Source: Ehretia macrophylla (lineage: Eukaryota; Streptophyta; Magnoliopsida; Boraginales; Ehretiaceae). Taken from it: a DNA stretch of 64,000 bases. Every line of letters begins with the position of its first letter. Positions within the stretch are counted from its first letter, which is position 1. Shown piece by piece: positions 24,676-36,895 of this stretch. Both the position numbers and the translations under genes were made by a program. The DNA lies in contig CM075773.1 of NCBI GenBank assembly GCA_037974665.1, forward strand, positions 51,870,917-51,934,916. The letters are read 5' to 3'. The notes beneath the pieces are model-generated. The model worked only from the letters and a program-made list of their open reading frames with translations. It searched no databases and was not told the origin of the DNA.

Positions 24676-25868
24676 TCAATTTACAAATATAGTTTTCCCA
24701 TTTGTTTTATCTTTTATCTTGACAACCCCAGACGAAAAAACTTGTTCAACTTTAGATGGTCCATCCCACCTAGACCTCAATTTTCCTAAAAATAATCGTA
24801 ACTTAGAATTAAATAACCACACATCTTCTCCAAGAATAAATGTCTTCCGAATAATCATTTTATCATGCGTTCTTTTCATTTTGTCACTGTAAATCTTCCC
24901 CTTTTCATATACCTCTAAAAGCATCTCTTCAAGTTCATTTAAATGGAACAACCTGTTTTCACCAACTTTCTGCAAGTCAAAATTCACAGTTCTAATTGCC
25001 CAGTAAGCCTTATGTTGTAACTCAACAGGCAAATGACATGTTTTTCCAAAAACTAAATGAAAATGTAACATTCTTATGGGAGTTTTATATGCAGTTCTAT
25101 ATTCCCAAAGTGCATCATTCAATCAAGTGAACCAATCCTTTCTATCAGGTCTAACTGTCTTTTCAAGGATTGATTTAATTTCCCTATTAGAAACATCAAC
25201 CTGTCTACCAGTTTGTGGGTGATATGGAGTTGCAACCTTATGAATGACTGAGTATTTTTTCAACAATTTTTCAAAAGTTCGGTGAATGAAATGACTTTCA
25301 CCGCCACTAATGATGGCTTTTGGAATTCCAAACCGACAAAAAATGTTTTCTTTTATGAATTTCATCACAACAATGTGATCATTAGTCCTTGTTGTAATTG
25401 CTTCAATCCATTTCGACACGTAATCAACACCAACCAAAATGTATTGAAAACCAAAGGAGATAGGGAAAGGACCCATGAAATCAATACCCCAAACTTCAAA
25501 AAGTTCACAAACCACGATGGGATTTAAGGGCATCATATTCCTTTTTCCCATGTTACCTGTCTTTTGGCATCTTTTATATGCTTTACAAAACTCATGAGTT
25601 TCCTTGATTAATGTGGGAAAAATCCACTTTACAGAACTTTGATAGCCGTCTGTCGTCCTCCAAAGTGTCCTCCACATTCCTGCGAATGACAAAATGACAT
25701 GATGCTTAGCTGTTCAGATTCGGGTACACATCTGCGAATAATTTGATCAGAACAAATACGGAACAAATGAGGATCTTCCCAGAAATAATGCTTTGCAATT
25801 GAGAAAAATCGATCTCTCTCAGCCTTGTTCCACTCCTTAGGTATTTTACCAACTGCAAGATAATTCAC
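24676..25868 (-). pseudogene. Athila integrase (remnant)
   Basis: Minus pieces are 25629-25868 (zinc-binding part, CHSQECGGHFGGRQTAIKVL), 25123-25692 (GIDFMGPFP, VDYVSKWIEA, FGIPKAIISGGESHF where Asp-Gly is expected at SGGE, PYHPQTGRQVDVSNRE where NGQVE is expected) and 24676-25122 (LNDALWEYRTAYKTPI, CHLPVELQHKAYWA). The last two share a frame and are divided by a TGA at 25123-25125. Changes at or beside the second Asp and the Glu suggest a catalytically dead protein even apart from the stops. Confidence 0.85.
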
Positions 25869-27180
25869 AAAATGAGCATACCAAGCAAGTTTAGGAGCAA
25901 AATTAATAGTAATTGTTCATCATGAAATGTATCTCTCAAGGGTAATTCATTTTCTGTTTCCTGAATTACAATCCTTGACAAGTTATCAGCAACAATATTT
26001 TCTCGACATTTCTCATCCTTGATTGTTAAATCAAATTCTTGAATTAATAACAACTATCGAATAAGTCTAGGTTTAGCATCTTTTTTTTCCAACAAGTATC
26101 TTAATGCCGAGTGGTCAGAATAAATGATTATTTTTTACCCTAACACATAAGACCGAAACTTTTCTAATGCAAAAACTACAGGAAGCAATTCTTTCTCTGT
26201 GGTGGTATAGTTTTTCTAGGCATCATCCAATGTTCGGCTGGCGTAATAGATCACACAAGGAACTCGATCCTTGTGTTGACCTAATACAACTCCTATGGCA
26301 TAATCCGAAGCATCACACGTAATTTCAAAAAGAAGAGAGTAGTCCAGTGGTTGAATCACTGGAGCAGTGAAAATTACATTTTTCAGTGTTTCAAAAGCAG
26401 TAACACAATTTTCATCAAATTGGAATAAAGTATCCTATGCCAACAAATTTGATAAAGGTCTAGCAATTTTACTAAAATCCTTTATAAATCGTCAGTAGAA
26501 ACCAGCATGTCCAAAGAATGATCTCACCTGTTTAACAATTGTTGGATGGGGCAAATCAGAAATAATATATAACAGTTGTTGGAAGGGGCAAATCAGAAAT
26601 AATATCAACCTTAGCTTTATCAACCCGAACTCCTTCCTTAGATATAATGTGTCCGAGAATAATTCCTTCTTGAACCATGAAATGACTTTTCCCCCAACTA
26701 AGTACGAGATTAGATTCCTGACATCTTTCAACACCAAAGAAAGATTATTCAAACAAGTGTCAAATGAAGAGCCAAAGATAGAAAAATCATCCATAAAGAT
26801 CTCAACAAATTCATCCATCATATCAGTGAAAATAGACATCATGCATTGTTAGAAAGTGGCTGATGCATTACAAAGGCCAAAAGGCATTCTTCTATAAGCA
26901 AACGTGCCAAAAGGATATGTAAAAGTTGTCTTTTCCTGATCTTCAGGGTCTACAGGGATCAGATTGTATCCCGAGTACCCGTCAAGAAAACAGTAATAAC
27001 CTTGTCCTGTCAACCTGTCTAAAATTTGATCAATGAATGGTAAAGGAAAATGATTCTTTCTTGTTGCAGCATTGAGTTTCCTATAATCAATACACACACG
27101 CCATCCAGTTGTGGTGCAGGTAGGTACCAATTCACCTTTATCATTTGTCACCACAGTGATTCCTGATTTCTTAGGTACAA
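25869..27180 (-). pseudogene. Athila reverse transcriptase and RNase H (remnant)
   Basis: 26849-27154 carries WRVCIDYRKLNAATRK, FCFLDGYSGY-like and FGTFAYRRMPFGLCNASATF motifs. A TAA at 26849-26851 replaces a Gln codon, and the same frame resumes at 26842 with the catalytic FMDDFSIFG. A 37-bp tandem duplication (26539-26612) then shifts the frame. RNase H pieces with stops follow (CDASDYAIG, YTTTEKELLPVVFA, SDHSALRYLL) and end in KCRENIVADNLSRI near 25980. Confidence 0.88.
26539..26612. repeat. 37-bp tandem duplication in the Athila pol gene
   Basis: TTGTTGGATGGGGCAAATCA and the following 17 bases are repeated directly at 26576-26612 with few changes. The length is not a multiple of three, so it breaks the frame. 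Confidence 0.85.
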
Positions 27181-27324
27181 CCTATATAGGACTAACCCAT
27201 TTACTATCCGAAATATGATAAATGATACATGCATCTAACAACTTCACTATTTCCTTCTTTACAACTTCCCTCATATTCGGGTTCAGCTTACGTTGCATCT
27301 CTCTAGATGTCTTGGCTCCATCTT

Positions 27325-28665
27325 CTAAATTAATCTTATGCATGCAAAAGAGGGATCTATTCCTTTAAGTTCTGCAACAATCCAGCCTAATATTTTCTTA
27401 TTCTTAGACAAGACATCTACAAGTTTAGCTTCCTGCTCCAAATAAAGGTTAGAAGCAATAATAGCTAGAAGTGTTTGATTTGCCTCTAGAAAAACATAGT
27501 TAAGATTACTAGGAAGTTGCTTAAGTTCCAACTCAGGAGGAGATTATATAGCAGGAATCATGGGTTCTTTAGAAAGAGTCAAGGATGGTTCTATTGCACA
27601 AACCTAAAATTTTTCATCAAATCTTAAATTGCTTTCTAAAGATTCATTGGATTCCTCCTCAAACCTACTCAACACTACTTCATCATTATTCAATATATTC
27701 TCCAAAAAATCTTTTTGCATAAGACTAAGAAAAGACTCTTCAATTAATGGATCAATCTTATCAAGAATAAAACATTCAAGACCATCATCTCCATTTGCAA
27801 ACCTAGCAGCATTAGCAACATTAAGCTTTACCTTAATATCTCTAAATGTAAACTCCAATTCTACAGTTGCACAGTGAATTTTTGCATTAGCTGTTGCTAA
27901 AAATGGTCTCCCTAATATAACTGAAGTTTGGAACTTTTAAATGTCTCCTGGTTCCATATCTCGCACAACAAAATCCACAGGAAAATAAAATTCATCAACC
28001 TTTATCAATACATCTTCAATCATGCCCCTAGGAATTCTAAGTGATCTATCAGCCAGTTGAAGGGTGACAGGAATAGGTTTCAATTCTCCTATATATAACT
28101 GCTCAAAAATATTAAAGGGGAAAAGATTCACACTAGCTCTTAAATCAAGAAGGGCACGATCTACACAATGATTACCAATATAGCAAGGAATGGTAAATGC
28201 ACCTGGATCTTTCAATTTTGGTGGAACATGAGAAGTAAGAATACTGCTTACCTTTTCAGTCAATCTTACTTTGTTTGATATCAAAGCTGAATTCCTTCTT
28301 TTCTGAGTGCACAAATCCTTAAGAAACTTTGCATAACCAGGAATTTGCCTGATGATTTCTAACAGAGGTAAATTGTTTTTAACTTGCTTAAAGGTTTCAA
28401 GCATTTCTTCCCTTTTTGAATCTTTATTAGGTAGATTACCTAATGCCTGTGGAAAGGGTGCCTTGGGACTCAGTGTCAATGGAATATTTTCATGTGAAAT
28501 TAAAGTTTCAGGTTCATTTGCAGTTTCTTTTTATGAATCAACAGTAACTTGAGACTTAGCTTTTTGCTTTGCAAGTCTTGCATTTTCGTAAGCTTCGACA
28601 GTTACCTTGTTATCAACTTTCTTACCACTTCGAAATGTAGTGATAGCTTGAAGATCCTCTACTAT
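27325..28665 (-). pseudogene. Athila protease region (remnant)
   Basis: The frame 27937-28479 includes PPKLKDPGAFTIPC, then RALLDLRASVNLFPFNIFEQL and LQLADRSLRIPRGMIEDVLIKV, the Athila protease block. The active site reads D-L-R-A-S where D-L-G-A-S is expected; the Arg codon AGA lies at 28138-28140. The linker toward reverse transcriptase follows at 27325-27858 in other frames. Confidence 0.8.
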
Positions 28666-29946
28666 TTAACTTGTAGATGTTACATGGGCCTTACCTTTTG
28701 GGTTTCCATCTGGTTGGGCAGGGAGTGTTCCTTCTTCCCTTTTCTGAATTGTGTTAGCTAATTGCCCAATTTGTCTTTCCAAGTTGGCAATTGTCTTTGT
28801 ATGTGTACTTACCAGTTGCATAGTTAGTTCCCAACTATGAAGCTTTTTCAAAACCTGTTCTTCAAAAGTAGTCCCATAAGTATTGGAACCTGAATTAGAG
28901 CTCATAGGTACCTGTCCTTGTGGAACTGAATGAAATCCTGGAGGATAACCTCTTGGTCTTTGTTGTTGAACATCTTCCCGATTCTGATCCCACTGAAAAT
29001 TTGGATGATCTCGTGTACCTAGATTATAAGTGTTAGAGAACGGATCATAATTATAGGGATATCTATAAGCAGCACAAGCTTGCTCTGAAATTGAATTGGG
29101 ATTTGGTGCAAGAACACCTTCACCTGAATCAACTACATGCAATGATTCTTTCCTTTTAACCATTTTTTTTAAGGCACGAGTTAGATTTTCGATCTTTGAT
29201 GTCAAAGAATTGTAATCATTTGAACCTATACTTTCTCTCATTTCTCTAGATAAAGATGCACACTTTCGTGAATTGTTGCTCAGTTTTATGAACAATTATG
29301 TGGCTTCTTCTGGAGATTTTTCAAGAAGTGAACCATTACAGGCTGAATCGAGCAAACTTTGATTATGCTCATTTAACCCTTGATAGAAATTATGAGCTAA
29401 TTGCCAATCTGAAATACTATGGTGTGGACATTCATAAATTAAGGTTTCAAATATGTCCCAACTCTCATGAAGTGCCTCTCCAGGTAATTGAAAAAAATTA
29501 TTTAATTGATTCCTACATTCATTGGTTTTTGAAGAAGAGTAAAATCTTTCAAGAAATTCTCTTTGCAATTGATCCCAAGAAGTAATAGAACCAAAACGTA
29601 ATCTGTAAAGCCAATTTTATGTTTGACCCATTAAAGAGTAAGGAAACAATCTCAATTTAACAGCCTCTTCCGAGGTAGTTCTAGTATTGATTGATCGGCA
29701 TGTATGAACAAAAGTATTAATGTGATCATACGGGTTTTCATTAGAAAGATCGTGGAACATGGGAAGCATTGAAATCATGTGAGACTTTATTTTAAAACCA
29801 TCATCAGTTTCAGGTAAGGCAATAGATCGTGGAGGAACATAATCTTGTGGTGTGAAAAAATCTTTTATGCTCCTCCTCACATTTCCTACTTCTCTACCTT
29901 CAATTTGATCCTAATTTTGGTTTTGATTCAGATTTTGATCAGCCAT
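28666..29946 (-). pseudogene. Athila gag (remnant)
   Basis: The likely start codon is ATG at 29944-29946 (MADQNLNQNQN), followed after 11 residues by an in-frame TAG at 29911-29913. Pieces in order are 29617-29880, 29296-29568 (LQREFLERFYSSSKTNECRNQ, YECPHHSISDWQLAHNFYQGL) and 28666-29295 (a Gln/Tyr/Pro-rich segment and a coiled-coil region LERQIGQLANTIQKREEG). The order and motifs fit Athila gag, which normally lacks an obvious zinc knuckle here. Stops divide it. Confidence 0.85.
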
Positions 29947-30187
29947 GATTAGAAATTTATGTGCTTTGTCTCTAAATTTAAAAGTTCTCAAATTTCTGTA
30001 TCAAAAATAAAGATGGGTGGCTTTAAAGATCTCTGACCATGCATACAAAATTAAAACATACAAATGAAACAAAATAAAATAAAGTCTATACAAGATAACA
30101 AAAATAAAAACTAAAATCTAATATATATACATATTAACACTTATATACATAAATCAAAGACTTACCTTATTTTGATGAACACCAATC

Positions 30188-30206
30188 TCCGGCAACGGCG
30201 CCAAAT
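30188..30206 (-). other. Primer-binding site of the Athila element
   Basis: The minus strand reads TTTGGCGCCGTTGCCGGAGA next to the right LTR. This is the tRNA-Asp-type primer site used by Athila and Tat elements. Confidence 0.88.
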
Positions 30207-30208
30207 TT

Positions 30209-31746
30209 TGATCGCGTCGTTTTGCGCTCAAAAATAGTAAGGTTAATTGATTAGAAATATTACTTATCTTGAATTACCTCTAGTTGTGGCAAGTAGAGGG
30301 TCGATCCACAGAGATTGGGTTATCAAATTAATTTAAGTCATTAATTTAGAATTGTTTGACTATTTCCCGTCACGGATAAGTTTGATTAAGTCCAAAAAGT
30401 CCAAAAGTACGAAAGTATGAAAAATTAAGTCCAAGAGATGTCCACAAAATATCCAAAGATATGGTAGTAACAAGATCCAAAAGTGAATTAAACAAAGGTA
30501 CAAAATTGAAGAATTACAACACTTAATAATACAATGAAAATCCAAAGGGTTAATGATTCAAGATGGTTATAGCTCGGTATACTCAAATACAAAGTTATTG
30601 ATTCAGATTAAAAGTTAAGTCCTTCAGAAATATGGCTACAAACTCCCACTACTGAAATGAGTCTTTAATTACATAAGTGAGAAGATTAATTAATTAGCAA
30701 GACTGGATGTGTTGATACAACCTAACGATATCAAATCTCTCAATTAATCTTTCACTTATGTAATCTGAAGGTGTCGGTACAACCAGACTAGAATCCATCC
30801 GAGGTAATCTCGTATTGCCACTGGTTTACAAAACCGAGCTTATATGTACTTTCAATTAAATATAGCATAACTACAAGTATATGTATAATTAATCAAAGAA
30901 TACTTAGAAACAAAAATACGAGACTTTTAATAAATCTGAATCAAAACATATGTACAAGAATAACCTGACACATACCACCCCGAATCTCTGGTCTAGTATG
31001 CCATGATAAACTTTAAAGTACACAAATTCATAATGAAAACCAAAATCAAAGATTACTTATCGTGTTTGAACGAATTTCGGTAGACCGGTATGACTTTGAT
31101 ATGGTTATAGCTCACTAGACCCTCCCCTCGGGATTATAACTTTGCACACAACTAAATAAAATAATTAACACACTCACAACTCACTTCACAAACACAAGAA
31201 TAGCATAAATTATGCTAGGAGAGGAAAATAGTACCCCTTTGTTGCTAAAAATAGCTACTATTTATAGGTAAAAATTCAGGAGGGTGCTCGAGCGCCATAT
31301 TTTTTCTGTTATTTTCAGTCTGGACTTTGTCGCTTAATTGTCGGCCTTTTTTAAAAAGTGGCACTCGAGCTCAGAAAAGGGGCGCTCGAGCGCTACTTTG
31401 ACTGTGGTAGGTGAACTTTGATCGGCGAGGTTGACTTTGACCATTGACCGTTGACCAAAAAGTTGACCAGGTCTATCCCAAGGTTTTTCAACGTCCTGAA
31501 TCCATTTCTGCACTCGGTTTGGCCAAATTCAATCTCGAATTGCTCGTTTTGAAGTTGTTCTACTATTTTCCTTCAGTGTAACACTGAATATTCGCTCCAA
31601 AAGTTGGGTTTTATGGCCGTTTTTGCTCTTTCTTCTTTAAAACCTATATTGCACTAAATTTGTGTAAAATATTCAATTAAGCTTGAAATAATGATGCAAT
31701 ATACATGATTCAATGGGTTAAAGTTACTAAAAATACGGATTTATCA
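30209..31746 (-). mobile_element. Athila right LTR (its 5' LTR)
   Basis: The LTR is 1538 bp and clearly the same sequence as 17871-19497, with a deletion of part of the CTCGAG palindrome cluster (near 31295) and scattered substitutions. A minus TATAAATAG-type box is at about 31257-31265. Confidence 0.93.
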
Positions 31747-31751
31747 ACAAA

Positions 31752-32659
31752 GTAAGACAATATGTCCCTAAAGCTAGTGCAGCAACCATTGCTCCATTTC
31801 TCACCTTCAGGACTACGTCGCCTTTTCCCAAAACTCTACTTTTCCTTAACTAGTGTACAGAAGTACATATATGAGGAGTAGTACCAGAGTATAGTACCCA
31901 TGAAGTAGAGTCATGATTAATCAGAAAACTAATCTCAAACATGAGCAATTGAGACATGCCTGCAGAGGCTTTGCCATTTCTCTTCAGACTCTTAAGGTAC
32001 TCTGAACAATTCATCTTCCAATGTTCTTTCTTCTCATAGTGGAAACAATTTCCTTGCTTTGCTCTTTAACCTTGCCCTTGATATATAACCAGCATATTCA
32101 AGAGCTGAAGTAAGGTGTACTCGATGTCATTCTTTTGGAAATTGACAGTAAAGGGATGGAAGGATTCAGGAAGAGTCTAAAATAAGTCAGTTTGCAAGTT
32201 CGAACCCATAGAGAAATTCAAGGATTCAAGACGCTCGATCAAACCGATCATCTTAAGAACATGTGCATTGACATCTGATCATTCACTCATCCTCAATCGA
32301 AACAATTCCCTAGATAACTTATATCTAGCAACCCTGTTTTTCATACCATACAACTCTTGCAAGTGTGTGATGATTGCAGTGACATCTTCCATGTCCTCGT
32401 GTTGACGTTGAGGTTCATTTGACATTGAAGTCAAAATATAGCCCTTGGCCTTCAACGCATCATCACGCCATTTCCTAATGGTCTCCAGTTCCTCTTCAGT
32501 TGCCTCATCAGGAAGCTCTTCACGAAGTGGATCATCAAGCACATACTCAATCTTTTCAAAACTCAGTATAATTTTCAAGTTACGATACCAGTCAACAAAG
32601 TTTGGTCCAGTCAAACAGTTCTTATATAAGATAGTTGCAAGGGGATTCATTTTTGACAT
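31752..32659 (-). pseudogene. Copia gag and protease (remnant)
   Basis: The gag ATG is at 32659; WYRNLKIILSFEKIEYVLD and the following helical region to 32279 fit the UBN2-type Copia gag. A TGA at 32279-32281 interrupts it, and the frame continues with further stops to a nucleocapsid knuckle CFHYEKKEHWKMNC, in which the second Cys is Tyr. The protease site reads WVLYSGTTPH, with the catalytic Asp replaced by Tyr (TAC at 31889-31891). The frame then runs straight to the Athila insertion site. Both substitutions would abolish function even without the stops. Confidence 0.85.
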
Positions 32660-34723
32660 ATAATTGCATAAAATAATTAATTAAAATTAGATAATGCAAT
32701 ATTAACTATTCGATTTGGGTCTTTAAATCGAATAGTACCCTCACTAAAATTTTTGAATTCTACACTTCCCTAGTAGAAAGCGGAAAGTCAAATGAATGAG
32801 TTTCTTAGTGGATTGGGGACCCATTTATTTTTGTTTCACCTTACATTATAGATTTTTGGTGAATCAAAAACTAATAAGTGAATAACACTTTATTCAGTGT
32901 ATCTCATATAAATCCCAATTTTCTTGCCTACAATTCCCTTGACCTCACTTTATAGATTTTTGTTCTCTAAGAATTGTTTAAGTCAAACCCGTTATCCTAA
33001 GGAATTTGGATTAATGCAATATCGACACCTCACATGATAGATTTTTGGTAGCCAGTAAGAATCCAAACTCTCCTACATCTTATGTTTTATAGACTTAGTT
33101 TACATATTAATACAAATAAATAGCCCTTATGTATCCACAGCCAGCTACTGACTTGCCTAACATATAAACTAATCTACGATAATGGAAGGAAATGATATAA
33201 TCTACTCTTAGACTATATCATTATTAACTTAATATTTGGAGTGGGAAGATTTGTCGGTCTTTAATTAAGGTCTCACTTTTCACATGCTTCTGATTTCAAT
33301 TTATCACATAAACTAAACTAGAAACATTCACGCATTTAATATATATCGCATAATAAATAAATACATGTAAATAAATAGGATGATCATGGACTAGGAGTAC
33401 TATCAACCCAAGCCACTAGGTTGAATTCCTAAACTAAAATTAGGTCCCAATAGTTGGGCTACTCCTTGTTGGGCTTCACAAAACTCTTTTTGTGAACTGG
33501 GTCCAACAACTCCTTGATGCGTCCTGCTTGATCTTCTTGTTACATTTATGTAAATAGATTCCTAATCTAGTAGGATACATAAATGGGAATAGGGGTTTTA
33601 CATTATCAAAATGGGTAAGAGGCATGCAAGCCCCATTTAAATAATTACATAAAACCCAAATGAATAAATAAATAAATAAACATACATCTATGCATTCATC
33701 CATTCATTCATTCTAGTCCATGATCACCCATTCACACAATCATAAAATAATAGGTAATCCACGAATATGGCACAATTAATTATATAATCTCATTATATTA
33801 ATTTTGCCTATTTAATAAACCATTTATCAAACAAGCAAAATATCCAATAAATAAAACCCCTTTTTATTTATTTAAATTAATAAACTATTTATTAAATAAA
33901 ATCTTAAAACATTATTTGGGCTAAAATAAATAAATTTGGGTTAAAATAAAGTTGGGCTGAAATTAAATAAAACAAATTTCATTCAAAGATATTTAGCCCA
34001 ATCACCTTTTAAAACTCCCTTTCGAAAAACAACCCAAACAGCCCAATAAGCCCAATATGCCTAACTAGCCCATTCTGAAAAGAAAAAGAAATATGCCCAA
34101 GTCCGAAACCACAAACCCAAACTCTTTTGGGTCATGGGTTTCGAACCTGGACCCAAATCCAAAATGGATCTGGGTCTGGGTCAAAAATCCTAACCCTAAA
34201 ATTAATCAAAATAATTTTCTTTTCTTTTCTTCTTCCATCAGCCGCCCCCCCTCCCTTCCTTTTCTGTTACAGCAGCAACGACGCCACTGCCTAGCTTGCA
34301 GCGGCGTCGCTGCTTTCATGCTTGTGGCGCTACTACGCCCTTGGAACAGTGTTGCTGCACTGCCCAGCAGCACAGCGCACGGCGCTGTTGCAGTGCAGCG
34401 CAAGCTGCACCACCAACAGCAGCCTTGTGTTGTCAGTAGTTGAAGGAAGGAGAAGGCAAAAAATAATTTTTTTTTTTTTCAAACTGTTTCTCAAACAATT
34501 TAATATTCTGAAAATTAAAAATAAAAACAAAAATATAAATTTTCCAGAAAACTCTTTAACTGAAAAATCATAAATCATGTAAAACTTCTTTTTACATAAA
34601 CTGAGGGATGGATTACAGGCTAAACATCTTAGGCATAATAGATTAAACAACTTTAATCAATAAAATATGAGACAGTTATAATTGAGCCATAAACGTAAAA
34701 ATCACGTAATAAACATGAACGGT
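32660..34723. other. Long Copia leader between primer site and gag
   Basis: About 2 kb separate the primer-binding site from the gag start, long for a Copia leader. It is AT-rich except for a GC-rich block at 34240-34440 with repeated GCAGTGCAGC-like motifs. No protein domain is seen. An older insertion inside the leader is possible, but I see no target duplication. Confidence 0.45.
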
Positions 34724-34736
34724 GGCTCTGATACCA
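34724..34736 (-). other. Primer-binding site of the Copia element
   Basis: Minus strand TGGTATCAGAGCC, one base from the right LTR; initiator tRNA-Met type. Confidence 0.9.
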
Positions 34737-34737
34737 C

Positions 34738-35670
34738 TGTTGAAAAATATACATGATAATTAAAATAATTGCACAGCAGAAAATAATCATGTATCCGTTC
34801 GTGTTTAATTATGCAGATTTAAATCAGATAATAATTTAATCTAATTAAATTAAATCTGCTAACGGTTTAGGATTACCTCTTGAAGCGCAGATTAATGTAG
34901 ACTCTGAATCAAGCTCCTCCCGTGTAAAGCATCCAAGATTGACCCTAAGTCATATGTGGACTGGACTTAAGCTAACCAGTCTTGGGCTCCATAATAACTA
35001 GATCGCCATCCAATTACTACGAACCCGATTAAATTAATATTAGGACGATCCTAAAATTAATTTAATTTTTTCTCTAATCCAATTAATTCGCAAATTTCAT
35101 TTGTGTGTGACCTCTTGAGTTCATGATTAATCGGCAGCGAATAATTAATTCAACTAATTAATTAAATTAGAACTCTTTTTAATTAATTTACAAATCGTGA
35201 GTGACACCTAGCAGTGTATCGCAATTACCCAATTAAAGATGAAGTGCAAATATACGAACCCATTTAGTAATTTCTATGCAATCTAATCCTACTGTCTCAA
35301 TTATCCCGATCGAGCCAAAGTCATGGATTAGGTCATCAAACTCTATTACTCGATCATATGCCAAAATCCAATTAATGAGTGACTAATAAATGATCTGTGG
35401 AACGACTTCCACTATCACACCTTGGCCAAGGATTTCAAGTCACATAATTAATAGATCGCATAGGATTCTCAATTGACAGTTCCCGTATCTACACGCACAT
35501 ACCTCCATGACGGAATAGATTATAACCACTGGATACATTGTCTAATCCATGATTAGGACTAACTTAATAAATAAATAAACTGCTCATATTAAATGAATTA
35601 ATAAATTAAATAACACATTATCTATAATTCCAAAATATAATTTATTGACTTTTAGACATTATTCCTAACA
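34738..35670 (-). mobile_element. Copia right LTR (its 5' LTR), internally deleted
   Basis: The LTR is 933 bp and homologous to 13468-14939. Compared with the left LTR it lacks a segment of about 140 bp after position 34940 and one of about 400 bp near 35568. It ends CCTAACA, followed by the CCAAT target duplication. Confidence 0.9.
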
Positions 35671-35675
35671 CCAAT

Positions 35676-36895
35676 CACATCTTTGAGGCACCCAAGTGGA
35701 TGCCATCGATATGTCCAAAACAATGTATCAGCTCCATCACCAATTTTGTGAACAATGTGAAACTTCAAATCATCTCTAACAGATAAAAGTCTTTTCCAGT
35801 TCCGGGTTGCATCCGAATAAGGGATAGCTTCCCAAAGATTGGAATCTTTGATCCAATCAGTCCAAATCGACTTCTTCCTAGTGTGAAGTCTCCAAAGATA
35901 CTGCATGATAGATGCACAGTTCATGTCACTCAAGATTTAACCCACCCTTACTGTAAGATATGCTCATAATATGCCAAGATTCCACCCATTTCTCACCTCG
36001 CCAGAACACAAAAAGGAAGCAATGTGTCTTCCAATAGTATCAAGGGTAACCTTTGGCAGAAGGTAAACTCTGGCCCAATACGAATGGATGTTGTTAAGCA
36101 CTGCATAAATAAGTTGTCTCCTACCTACAAAAGAAAACCATTTTATCGCCCAACCATCAATTCTGTTAGAAACTTTATCCACAAAAGAGATTCAATCATT
36201 GATGTGCAATCTACCAGGGATTAATGGTATCCTAAGATAGCGAATAGGAAGGGTCCCCAAATTAAAGTTCAAGATGTTTTGAATTTCATTGATTCTCTGA
36301 GTGCTGCAACCCACCAAAAAGATCTCACACTTGTTCCTGCAAATGTTGAGACCAGAAAGTTTTAGTCCCTGATAATTTTAACAGCACTGTAGTACCCTTC
36401 GCAAAAATCAAAATATCATCAACAAACAAGAGATGACTAACTTTAGTTAATTTACATTTGGGATGAAATTGAAAATCTTTGTTCATCGTGCCCAGCTCAA
36501 GAATCCTAGAGAGAACCTGTATACCAATCACAAAAAGATAGGGAGATAGGGGGTCTCCTTGTCTCAACCCTCAATATCCCTCAAAGTACTCTTGAGGACT
36601 ACCATTAATTGTAACTGAGTATTTAGGAGTAGTGCTGCAGTTGTGAATCCACTCGACGAAGATATGCATAAAGTTAAGGACAATAAGAGTTTTCAAGATA
36701 AAACCCCATTCAATTGTGTCATAAGTTTTTCGAAGGTCTGCCTTAATGGTGTAACGAGGACTAATCTTCCTGCTATTGTAGCCTTTAACCAATTCAAGAC
36801 CCAAATGAATGCAGACCAAATTTTTATTTCTTGATACATTCCATTCATATTCAAATTTATTCGCGCCTACCAAATGCAGCCATAATTAGGTTCGT
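35676..36895 (-). pseudogene. LINE reverse transcriptase (remnant, N-terminus missing)
   Basis: Minus pieces are 36571-36873 (ELVKGYNSRK, IKADLRKTYDTIEWGFIL, YSVTINGSPQEYF), 36325-36567 (MRQGDPLSPYLFVIG, and the catalytic LLFVDDILIFAKG), 35964-36182 (RIDGWAIKWFSFVGRRQLI) and 35652-35933 (IVHKIGDGADTLFWTYRWHPLG). This is the plant L1-type reverse transcriptase order. FVDD is intact, but frameshifts separate all pieces. It continues at 13467 on the far side of the Copia insertion. Confidence 0.88.

Larger units (their letters stand above)
17871..31746 (-). mobile_element. Athila-lineage Ty3/Gypsy retrotransposon nested in the Copia element
   Basis: LTRs at 17871-19497 and 30209-31746 both start TGATCGCGTCGTTTTGCGC and end TATCA. 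The flanks are ACAAA at 17866-17870 and 31747-31751, a perfect 5-bp target duplication. In minus orientation the order is LTR, primer site (TGGCGCCGTTGCCGG), gag, protease, reverse transcriptase, RNase H, integrase, then 5.2 kb with a third ORF before the 3' LTR. Gag (CPHHSISDW), protease region (LQLADRS..PRG) and FMDDFS reverse transcriptase match the Athila type. Many stops make it inactive. Confidence 0.93.
13468..35670 (-). mobile_element. Ty1/Copia retrotransposon inserted in the LINE, itself split by Athila
   Basis: Left LTR 13468-14939 and right LTR 34738-35670 share the start TGTTG.GAAAATATACATGAT-type sequence and the end ..CTAACA or TTAACA. The flanks are CCAAT at 13463-13467 and 35671-35675, a perfect 5-bp target duplication. 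In minus orientation the order is LTR, tRNA-Met primer site (34724-34736), leader, gag (to 32279), protease, integrase, reverse transcriptase, RNase H, LTR; integrase before reverse transcriptase defines Copia. The interior is interrupted at 17870/31747 by the Athila element. Stops and frameshifts are frequent, so it is inactive. I do not assign a Copia lineage with confidence. Confidence 0.92.

Noticed and set aside
34093..34443. 116-codon plus-strand frame in the Copia leader
   Set aside because: Low-complexity composition, no domain, and antisense to the element; no sign of a gene.
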